NCBI RefSeq assembly: GCF_003353425.1
Contig: NZ_QRAO01000002.1
Coordinates: 358,496 to 422,495 of the forward strand
Reading direction: 5' to 3'
Source of the DNA: Marinirhabdus gelatinilytica
GTDB taxonomy: Bacteria > Bacteroidota > Bacteroidia > Flavobacteriales > Flavobacteriaceae
DNA length: 64,000 bases
The translations under genes were made by a program, and so were the position numbers. Under the pieces are notes generated by a model. That model worked only from the letters and a program-made list of their open reading frames with translations, had not been told where the DNA came from and did no database searches. This document shows positions 44,186 through 52,497 of this stretch, piece after piece (position 1 is the first letter of the stretch; every line of letters starts with the position of its first letter).

Positions 44186-45529
44186 TTAGATTCCTGTATA
44201 GTTTGAAGGTGTTATTACCCGCATTTCTGCTTTTATTCCTTCTGAAACATCTAAAGTTTCAATAAAGTCGGCTATCGATTTTTGGGTGATGGCCTCATTG
44301 GTTCTCGTCAAACCTTTCAGTGCTTCATAGGGGTTTGGGTATGCTTCACGGCGTAAGATGGTTTGTATCGCCTCGGCGACAACGGCCCAGTTATTCTCTA
44401 GGTCTTCAGCAAACTTAGCCTCATTTAGCAATAGTTTGTTCAAGCCTTTTAGGGTAGAAGCAAAAGCAATTAATGTATGTCCCATGGGCACACCTATGTT
44501 GCGTAATACGGTACTATCGGTTAGATCACGTTGCAAACGGCTCACAGGTAGTTTTGCGGAAAGATGCTCGAAAACCGCATTGGCAATCCCTAGGTTTCCT
44601 TCACTATTTTCAAAATCTATCGGGTTTACTTTATGTGGCATCGCACTGGAGCCCACTTCACCCTTCTTTATTTTCTGCTTAAAGTAATCCATAGAAACGT
44701 AGGTCCAAATATCACGATCTAGATCTATGATTATGGTATTGATACGTTTTAAACAATCGAACAGCGCTGCCATATGGTCGTAATGCTCAATCTGGGTGGT
44801 AGGGAAAGAATGGTGCAACCCTAGGCGTTCTTGAACAAATGATGTTCCAAAAGCTTTCCAGTCTACATCTGGATATGCAACTTTATGGGCGTTAAAATTT
44901 CCTGTGGCACCACCAAATTTTGCAGCGCTTTTAATATTGTCCAATAAGTCGAACTGCTCTTCCAAGCGAGTCACAAAAACTTCTATTTCCTTTCCTAGTC
45001 GAGTAGGGGATGCGGGTTGGCCATGCGTACGTGCTAGCATAGGGACATTTGCCCATTCGTTTGCCAGTTGCTTCAATCTATTTTTTACTTCAAGAAACTG
45101 GGGTACATATACCTCGTTCATCGCATCTTTCAAAGAAAGTGGAATGGCCGTATTGTTAATGTCCTGGGAGGTGAGCCCAAAATGAATAAATTCCTTGTAC
45201 TGCTGTAGACCAAGAGCATCGAATTTTTCCTTGATAAAATATTCCACAGCCTTTACATCGTGGTTGGTCACTTTTTCGGTGTCCTTTATATGTTGGGCGT
45301 CCTCGGTGGTAAATTTGGTGTAAAGCTCACGTAATTCTAAAAACAAAGATGTATTAAAACCTTCCAACTGCGGAACCGGCAATTCCACCAAAGCGATAAA
45401 GTACTCAATCTCTACCTGTATGCGATATTTAATGAGGGCTTCTTCCGAAAAAAACGGAATGAGCGATGCGGTCTTGGAGGCATAACGGCCGTCAATTGGT
45501 GAAATAGCTTGTAGGGATTGGATGGACAT
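44186..45529 (-). CDS. purB: Adenylosuccinate lyase
   Basis: A 447-residue fumarase/aspartase-superfamily enzyme that releases fumarate from SAICAR and adenylosuccinate in purine synthesis. The signature loop GSSAMPHKVNPIDFENSEGN and RTHGQPASPT are intact. The N-terminus LQAISPIDGRY is typical for the E. coli-like PurB branch. A TATCTTTG box lies 52 bases upstream. Single gene; the HEAT-like gene further upstream on the same strand is separated by 278 bases. Confidence 0.96.
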   Translation of the reverse strand: MSIQSLQAISPIDGRYASKTASLIPFFSEEALIKYRIQVEIEYFIALVELPVPQLEGFNTSLFLELRELYTKFTTEDAQHIKDTEKVTNHDVKAVEYFIKEKFDALGLQQYKEFIHFGLTSQDINNTAIPLSLKDAMNEVYVPQFLEVKNRLKQLANEWANVPMLARTHGQPASPTRLGKEIEVFVTRLEEQFDLLDNIKSAAKFGGATGNFNAHKVAYPDVDWKAFGTSFVQERLGLHHSFPTTQIEHYDHMAALFDCLKRINTIIIDLDRDIWTYVSMDYFKQKIKKGEVGSSAMPHKVNPIDFENSEGNLGIANAVFEHLSAKLPVSRLQRDLTDSTVLRNIGVPMGHTLIAFASTLKGLNKLLLNEAKFAEDLENNWAVVAEAIQTILRREAYPNPYEALKGLTRTNEAITQKSIADFIETLDVSEGIKAEMRVITPSNYTGI

Positions 45530-45580
45530 GATGCTGTATTTAAGATATTTGGTTATGTTTTAGTCCTGAAAATAAAGGTG

Positions 45581-45588
45581 CAAAGATA
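45581..45588 (-). promoter_or_regulatory. -7 box of purB
   Basis: TATCTTTG on the minus strand, perfect to TAnnTTTG, about 52 bases before the purB ATG. No clear TTG at -33. Confidence 0.5.
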
Positions 45589-45639
45589 CGATAAATTGAA
45601 CTTGAAATCGAAGTAGAAACTGAAATCGAATTTTCTTTA

Positions 45640-45770
45640 AGTGGGTAGTGGGTAGAACACACTTAAAGCTGCTGGTAGTTTACGGGCAGTACAGTAGTTG
45701 GCCGCTAGTAACTATTAGGACGTGGCTGGGACCACTGGAAGTAAACGGGCTGCTGTGCTCGCACTGCTCA
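45640..45770. repeat. Degenerate repetitive intergenic stretch
   Basis: Starts with GTGGGTAGTGGGTAG and contains a diverged direct repeat: CTGGTAGTTTACGGGCAG (45672-45689) and CTGGAAGTAAACGGGCTG (45735-45752). It is richer in G and C than the other spacers. No gene is credible here. Confidence 0.45.
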
Positions 45771-45807
45771 TGTTGTATATCTGTTTATGCCTTACAATTT
45801 TGCGGGG

Positions 45808-46380
45808 CTATTTATTTTTTAGTTCAACGATAAGTTCCAATGTTTTTTTGCCTCTGCTTTTGTAACCAGCGCTTCCTTGGGGTAAGTTTTGTTGAATAAT
45901 GGTAGCCAGTTCGGGGTGTATCCAGTCTGTTTCGGTACCTAGATAGTATAGGGCGGTCATTGCACGTGCTTGGCATGCTACTTTTTGGTTGGTTATCATC
46001 CAGTCGAAGCAACACTCGGTCATTATTTCTTTGTGTCTGGGCAAAAATACGTTCTGATATGTTTCGAATGCCTTTTCGTAGTAGCCAATGGTGAGCAATT
46101 CACAAATAAGTGCAAAGGAGCGTAACTGCCCGTCACTTTTTGCGTCTGGCAAATTTTCAAAGAAAAAATCTAAATACGGAAGGATACAGATTAGGTCTTC
46201 CCTGCACACAAATTCTAATACCCACGTGGCCTTGGTAGCCAGTTTGGTGTCATCATGAAAACAAAATTGTAACAACTCCTCTAAGTTTTCAGGGTGTTCC
46301 AAAACCCAATGTGCGGCTTTGAGCCTGTTCTTTCGGTAGGCTTTCTCGTAATTTATGTGTTGGAACAATTCAGAATTCAC
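45808..46380 (-). CDS. Helical HEAT-like hypothetical protein
   Basis: A 190-residue, all-helical cytoplasmic protein built of paired helices with HEAT/ARM character (NLEELLQFCFHDDTKLATKATWVLEFVCRED; KVACQARAMTALYYLG). A conserved flavobacterial protein of unknown function, often found next to purB. The end (RGKKTLELIVELKNK) is basic. Its start lies 9 bases from the sirtuin stop on the same strand, so the sirtuin gene and this one may be co-transcribed. Confidence 0.7.
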   Translation of the reverse strand: MNSELFQHINYEKAYRKNRLKAAHWVLEHPENLEELLQFCFHDDTKLATKATWVLEFVCREDLICILPYLDFFFENLPDAKSDGQLRSFALICELLTIGYYEKAFETYQNVFLPRHKEIMTECCFDWMITNQKVACQARAMTALYYLGTETDWIHPELATIIQQNLPQGSAGYKSRGKKTLELIVELKNK

Positions 46381-46389
46381 GGTAAAAGC

Positions 46390-47070
46390 TTATGCTAGGG
46401 TTTCAATATCCTCTATCGCTTTTGGGACGCCCGTTGTGGCATTTTCAGCAAATACCTTAATATGGGCATTACTCTGTATAGAAGGGTTTGGATCTATAAA
46501 ATAGCAGGGAGCTCCTGGTTGTGCATATTGTATCAATCCGGCGGCGGGATATACCTGCATAGAGGTTCCCACGATCATTACAGCATCCGCTTGTTCAACA
46601 ATTTCAGCAGCAACCTCAATAAGTGGAACAGCCTCTCCAAACCAAACTATGTGTGGTCGCAATTGGTGGTTGTGCTCACAAAAGTCACCTACATTTAAAT
46701 CGGTTTTCCAGTCTAGGATTAAGCCTTCGTCAAAAGTACTTCGTACCTTTAGTAATTCGCCATGCAGGTGCAATACGTTACTGCTTCCCGCACGCTCGTG
46801 CAGATCGTCCACATTTTGGGTGATTATGGTTACTTTGTGGTTTTCCTCCAGGGCCGCAAGGGCTGTGTGCGCGGTATTGGGCTCCACTTCTAGCAACTGG
46901 CGACGGCGCTGGTTGTAAAAATCCAGCACAAGTTCTGGGTTATTTGCAAAGCCTTGCGGCGATGCAACGCTCATAACATCGTGTCCTTCCCATAGGCCAT
47001 TACTGTCCCGGAAGGTCTTTAGGCCGCTTTCGGCACTAACTCCAGCTCCTGTGAGTACGGCAATTTTCAA
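46390..47070 (-). CDS. cobB: Sir2-family NAD-dependent deacylase (class III, CobB-like)
   Basis: A 226-residue sirtuin removing acyl groups from lysine with NAD. Visible: GAGVSAESGLKTFRDSNGLW, TQNVDDLHERAG, catalytic His in LHGELLKVRS, LRPHIVWFGEAVP and GTSMQVYPAAGL. The Tyr-x-x-Arg pair (FYNQRRRQL) that selects succinyl/malonyl-lysine in class III enzymes is present. The small domain has a single Cys (GDFCEHNHQL) and no CxxC partner, so the structural zinc is absent. Start at ATG 47070. Confidence 0.93.
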   Translation of the reverse strand: MKIAVLTGAGVSAESGLKTFRDSNGLWEGHDVMSVASPQGFANNPELVLDFYNQRRRQLLEVEPNTAHTALAALEENHKVTIITQNVDDLHERAGSSNVLHLHGELLKVRSTFDEGLILDWKTDLNVGDFCEHNHQLRPHIVWFGEAVPLIEVAAEIVEQADAVMIVGTSMQVYPAAGLIQYAQPGAPCYFIDPNPSIQSNAHIKVFAENATTGVPKAIEDIETLA

Positions 47071-47200
47071 AATAAAATAGGATTTTATGGTTGAGCGTAC
47101 TAAGGTAGTTACTTAGGATTACAATTCCACATTAATGTAAATGCGGTTTGTAAAAACACGTCATGCCGATGAACATTTTTTCAGTAATTTCGTAGCAGTT

Positions 47201-47869
47201 ATGAGCAAGACAGACCAAAAACTATTCCACTATCTCCAAACCTATTTAACCGATAGGCGCAAGGCACTCTTCAAGGAAGTACTTTCCAAGCGTACCCGTC
47301 ATTTTACCGTCGTGACCGAAGATGTATACCAACTCCACAATACCAGTGCGGTGATGCGCACCTGCGATGTTTTTGGCATACAGGATTTATATGTAGTAGA
47401 AGAGAAACTGGGCAAGCGAATTGACAAGGAAATTGCCATGGGTGCACAAAAGTGGGTAACCCTGCACCGAAAGGACAACATAAACAACTGCATGGAAGAT
47501 TTAAAGCAAAAAGGGTACCAGCTCATAGCCACTACACCCCATAACGATTCTACCTATTTACATGATTTTGATGTAACCAAGAAGGCAGCTTTTTTCTTCG
47601 GAAAGGAAAGCTATGGGCTTAGCGATACTGTACTGGAGCAGGCCGATGGTTTCTTAAAGATACCTATGTATGGGTTTACCGAGAGTTTGAATATTTCGGT
47701 CTCTGCTGCAATTATCCTTCAGGATGTGGTAACCCGGCTAAAGCAAACCGATATTGCTTGGCAACTTTCCGAAGCAGAGAAATTCGATATAGAAATGGAG
47801 TGGATGAAGCGTACTATTAAGAGCCAAAAAGAGATCGTTGAACGTTTCATGAAAGATAAAAAAGTGTAA
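47201..47869 (+). CDS. trmH: tRNA (guanosine-18-2'-O)-methyltransferase, TrmH-like
   Basis: A 222-residue SPOUT methyltransferase. Motifs: NTSAVMRTCDVFG (motif 1), FFFGKESYGLSD (motif 2) and IPMYGFTESLNISVSAAIIL (motif 3, the trefoil knot); the long basic C-terminal helix (MKRTIKSQKEIVERFMKDKKV) is typical of TrmH. ATG 47201 is preferred; an in-frame ATG at 47141 would add 20 unrelated residues covering the presumptive -7 box TAATTTCG. It should methylate G18 in the D-loop. Confidence 0.9.
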   Translation: MSKTDQKLFHYLQTYLTDRRKALFKEVLSKRTRHFTVVTEDVYQLHNTSAVMRTCDVFGIQDLYVVEEKLGKRIDKEIAMGAQKWVTLHRKDNINNCMEDLKQKGYQLIATTPHNDSTYLHDFDVTKKAAFFFGKESYGLSDTVLEQADGFLKIPMYGFTESLNISVSAAIILQDVVTRLKQTDIAWQLSEAEKFDIEMEWMKRTIKSQKEIVERFMKDKKV

Positions 47870-47901
47870 CTTTAGCCAACAACCACCAAAACCCAACCAA
47901 T

Positions 47902-48432
47902 ATGATTTTTCTATATATTTTAGGTATTGTCCTAGCAATACTAATTATCCTCGTACTCGTAGCGCCCAAGCATTACGATGTACAGCGGAGTGTTTATATT
48001 GACCGCCCTGTTGCCGAAGTGTACAATTATCTGAAGAGTGTCAAGAATCAAGACCATTGGTCTCCATGGAAAAAGAAAGACCCAGGAATGCACCAAGAAT
48101 TTGTAGGGACGGATGGTACTGTGGGCTTTGTATCGAAATGGGACAGCGACCACAAACAAGTAGGTGCCGGGCAGCAGGAAATCACCGCCCTTGCTGAAAA
48201 TGAGCGCGTAGACACCCATATTACCTTTTTAAAACCTTTTAAGTCCGAAAGCGATGGTTATCTCTTAACAAAACCAGAGGGACAGGGCACCAAAGTAACC
48301 TGGGGCTTCACGGGAACCCATACGGTACCTATGAATGTGATGATGCTATTTTTTAATATGGACAAAGCAGTTGGGAAAGATTTTGAAGAAGGCCTGGCCG
48401 ATTTAAAGCAGCTATTGGAGCAAAACCCTTAA
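47902..48432 (+). CDS. Membrane-anchored SRPBCC (START-like) protein
   Basis: A 176-residue protein with one N-terminal membrane helix (residues 1-20) followed by a polyketide-cyclase/START-like domain (SVYIDRPVAEVYNYLKSVKNQDHWSPW at its start, VTWGFTGTHTVPMNVMM in the middle, GLADLKQLLEQ at the end). Ligand unknown. Ten bases precede the VOC-family gene, so the two are probably one transcript. Confidence 0.82.
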   Translation: MIFLYILGIVLAILIILVLVAPKHYDVQRSVYIDRPVAEVYNYLKSVKNQDHWSPWKKKDPGMHQEFVGTDGTVGFVSKWDSDHKQVGAGQQEITALAENERVDTHITFLKPFKSESDGYLLTKPEGQGTKVTWGFTGTHTVPMNVMMLFFNMDKAVGKDFEEGLADLKQLLEQNP

Positions 48433-48441
48433 ACAGTAAAA

Positions 48442-48816
48442 ATGGAACAAAACACCTTTGCTTGGGTTGAGATACCCGTAAACGATATGAAACGTGCCAT
48501 TGCTTTTTATGAAAAAGTTTTGGACGTAAAAATACAGCCGATAAATTTCGGAGGACTAGAAATGGGATGGTTCCCTAATGCGGGCGATGCCTATGGTGCC
48601 ACTGGAACACTTATTAAGCAAGAAAGCTATATACCCAGCCAAGAAGGACCGTTGGTCTATTTTTCAAGCCACAATGTCCAGAACGAACTGGACCGTGTTG
48701 AGAGTGCCGGCGGAAAGATTTACCAACCCAAAACAAAGATTTCCGAAGAACACGGGTATATGGGTGCTTTTATAGATTCTGAAGGGAATAGGGTGGCATT
48801 GCACTCAAAAAAATAA
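48442..48816 (+). CDS. VOC/glyoxalase-fold protein
   Basis: A 124-residue vicinal-oxygen-chelate family protein with two beta-alpha-beta-beta-beta units (FAWVEIPVNDMKRAIAFYEKVLDV; PLVYFSSHNVQNELDRVESAGGKI; GYMGAFIDSEGNRVALHS). The glyoxalase metal ligands are not all present, so a specific reaction cannot be claimed. It runs directly into a CCCACAAC-rich repeat tract. Confidence 0.82.
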   Translation: MEQNTFAWVEIPVNDMKRAIAFYEKVLDVKIQPINFGGLEMGWFPNAGDAYGATGTLIKQESYIPSQEGPLVYFSSHNVQNELDRVESAGGKIYQPKTKISEEHGYMGAFIDSEGNRVALHSKK

Positions 48817-48932
48817 CCCACAACCCACAACCGCCAACCCACAACTGATAACGAAAAACGCACAACCCACAACCCACAACTGATAACGGAAAACCCACAA
48901 CCGCCAACCTACAACCGCCAACCCACAACCCA
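48814..48932 (+). repeat. ACCCACAACC simple-sequence array
   Basis: About 120 bases built from ACCCACAAC, CCGCCA and ACTGATAACG(A/G)AAA blocks; the larger module occurs at about 48836-48858 and 48865-48893. It lies between the VOC gene stop and the rdgB start, is almost free of T, and has no hairpin potential. Confidence 0.85.
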
Positions 48933-48958
48933 GCCCTCTCAAATTCTAACTGTTAAAA

Positions 48959-49534
48959 ATGAAACTAGTCTTCGCCACCCACAACCCAAACAAATTCAAG
49001 GAAGTAAAACTCCTCTTACCTCAGCACATAGAGTTATTGAGCCTAACCGATATAGGCTGTACCGAGGACATTCCAGAAACAGCCGACACGATTGAAGGTA
49101 ACGCAGTATTGAAAGTGGAACACGTTCGCAACCGCTACAATTTAGATTGCTTCGCAGATGATACTGGCTTGGAGGTTTCAGCTTTAAACGGAGACCCCGG
49201 GGTGTACAGTGCCCGCTATGCCGGCGAGGGAAAAAGGGCTAACGACAATATTGATAAACTCCTTAAAAACCTATCGGGAGTAGAAGACCGTTCCGCCCGT
49301 TTTAAAACAGCCATTGCAATGACCATTAATTTAGAGTCGGTCATGTTCCTTGGGGTTTGCGACGGAACCATAACAAAATCCAGAAGAGGAGACAAGGGCT
49401 TTGGTTACGATCCTGTTTTCCTCCCGGATGGGCATAACCAGACCTTTGCCGAAATGCGTTTGGAGCAAAAAGGCAAGATAGGCCATCGTGGCAAAGCCTT
49501 ACAACAACTTATTGCCTATTTGACAAAAAGTTAA
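48959..49534 (+). CDS. rdgB: Non-canonical purine NTP pyrophosphatase RdgB/HAM1
   Basis: A 191-residue nucleotide-sanitising enzyme that hydrolyses dITP, ITP and XTP to the monophosphates. Motifs: VFATHNPNKFKEV at the N-terminus, DCFADDTGLEVSALNGDPGVYSARY (catalytic Asp pair), GDKGFGYDPVF and FAEMRLEQKGKIGHRGKAL. Length and motif order are standard. It begins just after the repeat array. Confidence 0.95.
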   Translation: MKLVFATHNPNKFKEVKLLLPQHIELLSLTDIGCTEDIPETADTIEGNAVLKVEHVRNRYNLDCFADDTGLEVSALNGDPGVYSARYAGEGKRANDNIDKLLKNLSGVEDRSARFKTAIAMTINLESVMFLGVCDGTITKSRRGDKGFGYDPVFLPDGHNQTFAEMRLEQKGKIGHRGKALQQLIAYLTKS

Positions 49535-49579
49535 TTGCTAATATATTGTCAAGACCGCTCCCAGTATTAAATTAAAGAG

Positions 49580-49587
49580 TATCTTTG
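49580..49587 (+). promoter_or_regulatory. -7 box of the DEAD-box helicase gene
   Basis: TATCTTTG, perfect to TAnnTTTG. Start expected near 49594, giving a 5' leader of about 125 bases. No TTG is seen at the usual -33 distance. Confidence 0.55.
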
Positions 49588-49645
49588 CGCCCTCGTATTC
49601 CAAAGTTTTACTGCGGAAACTTGAAAAATCCTCAGGGTGAGGTAG

Positions 49646-49708
49646 TACTGCACGAAGTGAGAAGGTTTATTTGTCGAGACGCTTCAGTAGGTACAAATAA
49701 ACTTTTTT
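49646..49708 (+). promoter_or_regulatory. Structured leader with terminator-like hairpin before the helicase
   Basis: GTTTATTTGT (49665-49674) pairs perfectly with ACAAATAAAC (49693-49702), followed by six T (49703-49708), only 10 bases before the ATG at 49719. TACTG at 49646-49650 could alternatively pair with CAGTA in the loop (49685-49689). This fits an attenuator or temperature-sensitive leader. Confidence 0.55.
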
Positions 49709-49718
49709 ATCATTTTAT

Positions 49719-51530
49719 ATGACATTTTTAGACTTAGGCCTAGAGGAAAAACTCCTTCAGGCAATTACCGACATGGGCTTTGAAACCCCAAGTGAGGTAC
49801 AAGAAAAAGCAATCCCAATTTTATTAGAAGAGGATACAGACCTCGTGGCACTGGCACAGACCGGAACGGGTAAAACCGCAGCGTTTGGGTTTCCTATGCT
49901 TCAAAAAATAGATGTGGATAGCCGTACTACGCAAGGGCTCATTCTTTCTCCTACTCGTGAGTTGTGTATGCAGATCACCAACGAAATGAACAACTACGGA
50001 AAGCATTTAAAAGGCCTTAATGTAGTTGCAATTTATGGAGGGGCGAGTATTACCGAACAAGCCAAACAAATTAAAAAAGGTGCCCAAATTATAGTTGCTA
50101 CTCCAGGGAGGATGAAGGATATGATTGGCCGCCGGATGATAGATATCTCAAAAATTGAATATTGTGTCCTTGACGAAGCGGATGAGATGCTGAACATGGG
50201 CTTTTATGAAGATATCACCGAAATATTATCACATTCGCCACAGGATAAAAGCACTTGGTTATTTAGCGCAACAATGCCTAAAGAAGTAGCTTCCATTGCG
50301 AAAAAATTTATGCACGACCCCATCGAGGTTACCGTAGGTTCCAAAAATGTTGGGGCAGAAAACGTTTCCCACGAATATTATTTGGTAAATGCAAGGGACC
50401 GCTATCAAGCTTTGAAACGACTTGCCGATGCCAACCCAGATATATTTTCGGTAGTGTTTTGTCGTACCAAGCGAGATACCCAAAAGGTAGCCGAACAACT
50501 TATAGCCGATGGCTACAGTGCTGGAGCCATCCATGGGGATTTGAGCCAAAACCAGCGTGATATCGTGATGAAGCAGTTCCGAACGCGCCAGATACAAATG
50601 ATGGTCGCTACCGATGTGGCTGCACGTGGAATTGATGTGGACGATATAACCCACGTAATCAATTACCAATTGCCGGACGAGATTGAAACCTACACCCACC
50701 GTAGTGGTCGTACAGGTCGGGCGGGAAAGGAAGGGATTTCTATGGTAATCGTTTCCAAGAGTGAGGTTCGAAAGATCAAGCAGATTGAAAAGATTATCCA
50801 ACAGAAATTTGAAAAGAAGGACATCCCTTCAGGAATAGAAATTTGCGAAAAGCAGTTGATGCACCTCGCGAACAACATAAAGGAAACCGAAATAAATCAC
50901 GATATAGACGCCTACCTTCCACAGATAGATGAAGCGTTAAAAGATTTCAGCAAAGAAGAACTTATAAAGAAATTCTTCTCGGTAGAGTTTACACGCTTCT
51001 TCAATTACTATCAAAAGGCGAAAGACTTGAACCTTGCTGCCGGCGATACCAATTTCAAGGACAAAGAAGACAGTGTTCGTTTCTTTTTGAACGTGGGCGA
51101 ACGTGACGATTTCAACTGGATGAGCCTAAAGGATTTCTTGAAGGAGCTGCTCCAATTGGGACAAGATGAGGTATATAAAGTGGATGTAAAAGATAACTTT
51201 TCATTCTTTAATGTTGATAGTAAACACAAGGACTTGGTGCTGGGTGTATTCAACGATTTTCAGATGGACGGAAGAAATGTAAATGTTGAAATATCAACAG
51301 ATACTGGCCGTGGCGGAAAAAAACGAGGTCGTGGAGGCCGTAGAGATGGCGGTGGCTTTAAGGGAAAAGGTAGAGGAGAACGACGTGGCGGAAGAAAAAG
51401 TAGCGACCGTGGCGGTTTCAACAAAAAATCTGGATCCGGCGAGGAGTCTAAATCTAAATTTTCGGGAAAGCGAAGGGGCAAGAGCAAGCCCGACAGTAAA
51501 GGTACCGGCGGAAGACGAAGAAGGGGATAA
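49719..51530 (+). CDS. deaD: DEAD-box ATP-dependent RNA helicase (DeaD/CsdA-like)
   Basis: A 603-residue RNA helicase used in ribosome assembly and mRNA turnover, often cold-induced. Q motif (FETPSEVQEKAIP), Walker A AQTGTGKT, PTRELC, TPGRM, DEAD at VLDEADEML, SATMP, and HRSGRTGRAG are all present (1-370). A helical linker and a DbpA-like RNA-binding domain follow (about 460-535, GERDDFNWMSLKDFLKELL), then a basic Gly/Arg-rich tail (about 536-603) that should bind RNA without sequence preference. It has a long structured leader. Confidence 0.94.
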   Translation: MTFLDLGLEEKLLQAITDMGFETPSEVQEKAIPILLEEDTDLVALAQTGTGKTAAFGFPMLQKIDVDSRTTQGLILSPTRELCMQITNEMNNYGKHLKGLNVVAIYGGASITEQAKQIKKGAQIIVATPGRMKDMIGRRMIDISKIEYCVLDEADEMLNMGFYEDITEILSHSPQDKSTWLFSATMPKEVASIAKKFMHDPIEVTVGSKNVGAENVSHEYYLVNARDRYQALKRLADANPDIFSVVFCRTKRDTQKVAEQLIADGYSAGAIHGDLSQNQRDIVMKQFRTRQIQMMVATDVAARGIDVDDITHVINYQLPDEIETYTHRSGRTGRAGKEGISMVIVSKSEVRKIKQIEKIIQQKFEKKDIPSGIEICEKQLMHLANNIKETEINHDIDAYLPQIDEALKDFSKEELIKKFFSVEFTRFFNYYQKAKDLNLAAGDTNFKDKEDSVRFFLNVGERDDFNWMSLKDFLKELLQLGQDEVYKVDVKDNFSFFNVDSKHKDLVLGVFNDFQMDGRNVNVEISTDTGRGGKKRGRGGRRDGGGFKGKGRGERRGGRKSSDRGGFNKKSGSGEESKSKFSGKRRGKSKPDSKGTGGRRRRG

Positions 51531-51554
51531 CGCTATGTGGGTGTTGGAATTTCT

Positions 51555-51644
51555 CCAAATTTCGCTTTGGTTTGATGGAGCCAAAGTTTGCTGAATGATT
51601 TTTGGCGCATTAGCAAATAAAATTATCTCCAAGCGAAACTTTGG
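51555..51644. repeat. Three related inverted-repeat segments after the helicase gene
   Basis: CCAAATTTCGCT (51555-51566) and CCAAAGTTTGCT (51581-51592) can each pair with AGCGAAACTTTGG (51632-51644), both with one bulged base, giving two mutually exclusive 12-bp stems between the helicase stop and the gene at 51688. No T run follows. Confidence 0.5.
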
Positions 51645-51687
51645 CATCATTTTTCAGTCTAATTAGTTACTTTTACACCGCAGCGCT

Positions 51688-52452
51688 ATGAAAAAACTAT
51701 TTTTACTTTCCTTATTTTTTATATCTACAATTGCTTTGGCACAGGATGTTGAGGTTATTGATGGTAAAGTACTCAATAGCGCTACCGATGAACCTTTGGA
51801 GAATGTGAACATAGTAAACCTGAACACCGTTAAGGGTGCTACTACCAACCTTGAAGGTGATTTCACGATTAAGGCACAGGTAAACGATACGCTGTATTTT
51901 AGCTATTTAGGGTTTAAATCCATTAGGGTTCGAGTTACGAACGATTGGTTGAAATTTGGTGACATTAAAGTAAAAATGACCGAACTGGGCATTGCACTTG
52001 AAGAAGTAGTGATTAAACCTGTGGAGTTAACGGGGTACATAGAGGTAGATGCCAAGCTCATTCCCGTTTACGACGATTATAGGTACCGGATTTCTGGTAT
52101 AGGTTCCGGTTACGAGGGAGGCGATAATTCCCCTGGTGCGGTCTCAAAAGTATTGAGCGCTATTTTTAATCCAGCCGATTTTCTGTATAATGTTTTTGGG
52201 AAACGCCCCAAACAAATGCGGAAGCTACGAAAGATGAAGGAGGACGACGAGATACGCAACCTGCTGCAATCCAAATACGACCGTGAGACACTTATGGCTG
52301 TACTACAACTGGAAAAGGTGGATATTGATGAAATACTGAACAAGTGCAACTACTCCAAGAATTTTATCACTACCGCAAACGACCTTCAAATTTTGGATGC
52401 CATTAGCGATTGCTACGAAGAATATCGCGTGTTGAATAGGGGAAAGGAGTAG
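51688..52452 (+). CDS. Exported carboxypeptidase-regulatory-like domain protein
   Basis: A 254-residue protein. Signal peptide 1-19 (ALAQ), then a CarboxypepD_reg-like beta-sandwich (about 25-105: DGKVLNSATDEPLENVNIVNLN ... FTIKAQVNDTLYFSYLGFKS), as at the N-terminus of SusC-type receptors but without any barrel. The C-terminal 130 residues are helical and charged (RPKQMRKLRKMKEDDEIRNLL). Conserved in flavobacteria; function unknown, possibly periplasmic. Confidence 0.82.
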   Translation: MKKLFLLSLFFISTIALAQDVEVIDGKVLNSATDEPLENVNIVNLNTVKGATTNLEGDFTIKAQVNDTLYFSYLGFKSIRVRVTNDWLKFGDIKVKMTELGIALEEVVIKPVELTGYIEVDAKLIPVYDDYRYRISGIGSGYEGGDNSPGAVSKVLSAIFNPADFLYNVFGKRPKQMRKLRKMKEDDEIRNLLQSKYDRETLMAVLQLEKVDIDEILNKCNYSKNFITTANDLQILDAISDCYEEYRVLNRGKE

Positions 52453-52497
52453 GTTCAATTTTTGTAACTTTACTGAAACCCAAGAGATCCCCAAAAA

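Noticed and set aside
45648-45833. 61-codon plus-strand frame in the purB spacer
   Set aside because: Overlaps the degenerate repeat stretch and the end of the convergent gene; Cys/Trp-rich, no signal or family feature.
48814-48932. CRISPR-like array
   Set aside because: Units are short, uneven and without unique spacers of constant length; no cas gene. It is a simple-sequence tract.
50259-50801. 180-codon minus-strand open frame
   Set aside because: Antisense to the DEAD-box helicase core, which has all helicase motifs in the plus frame.
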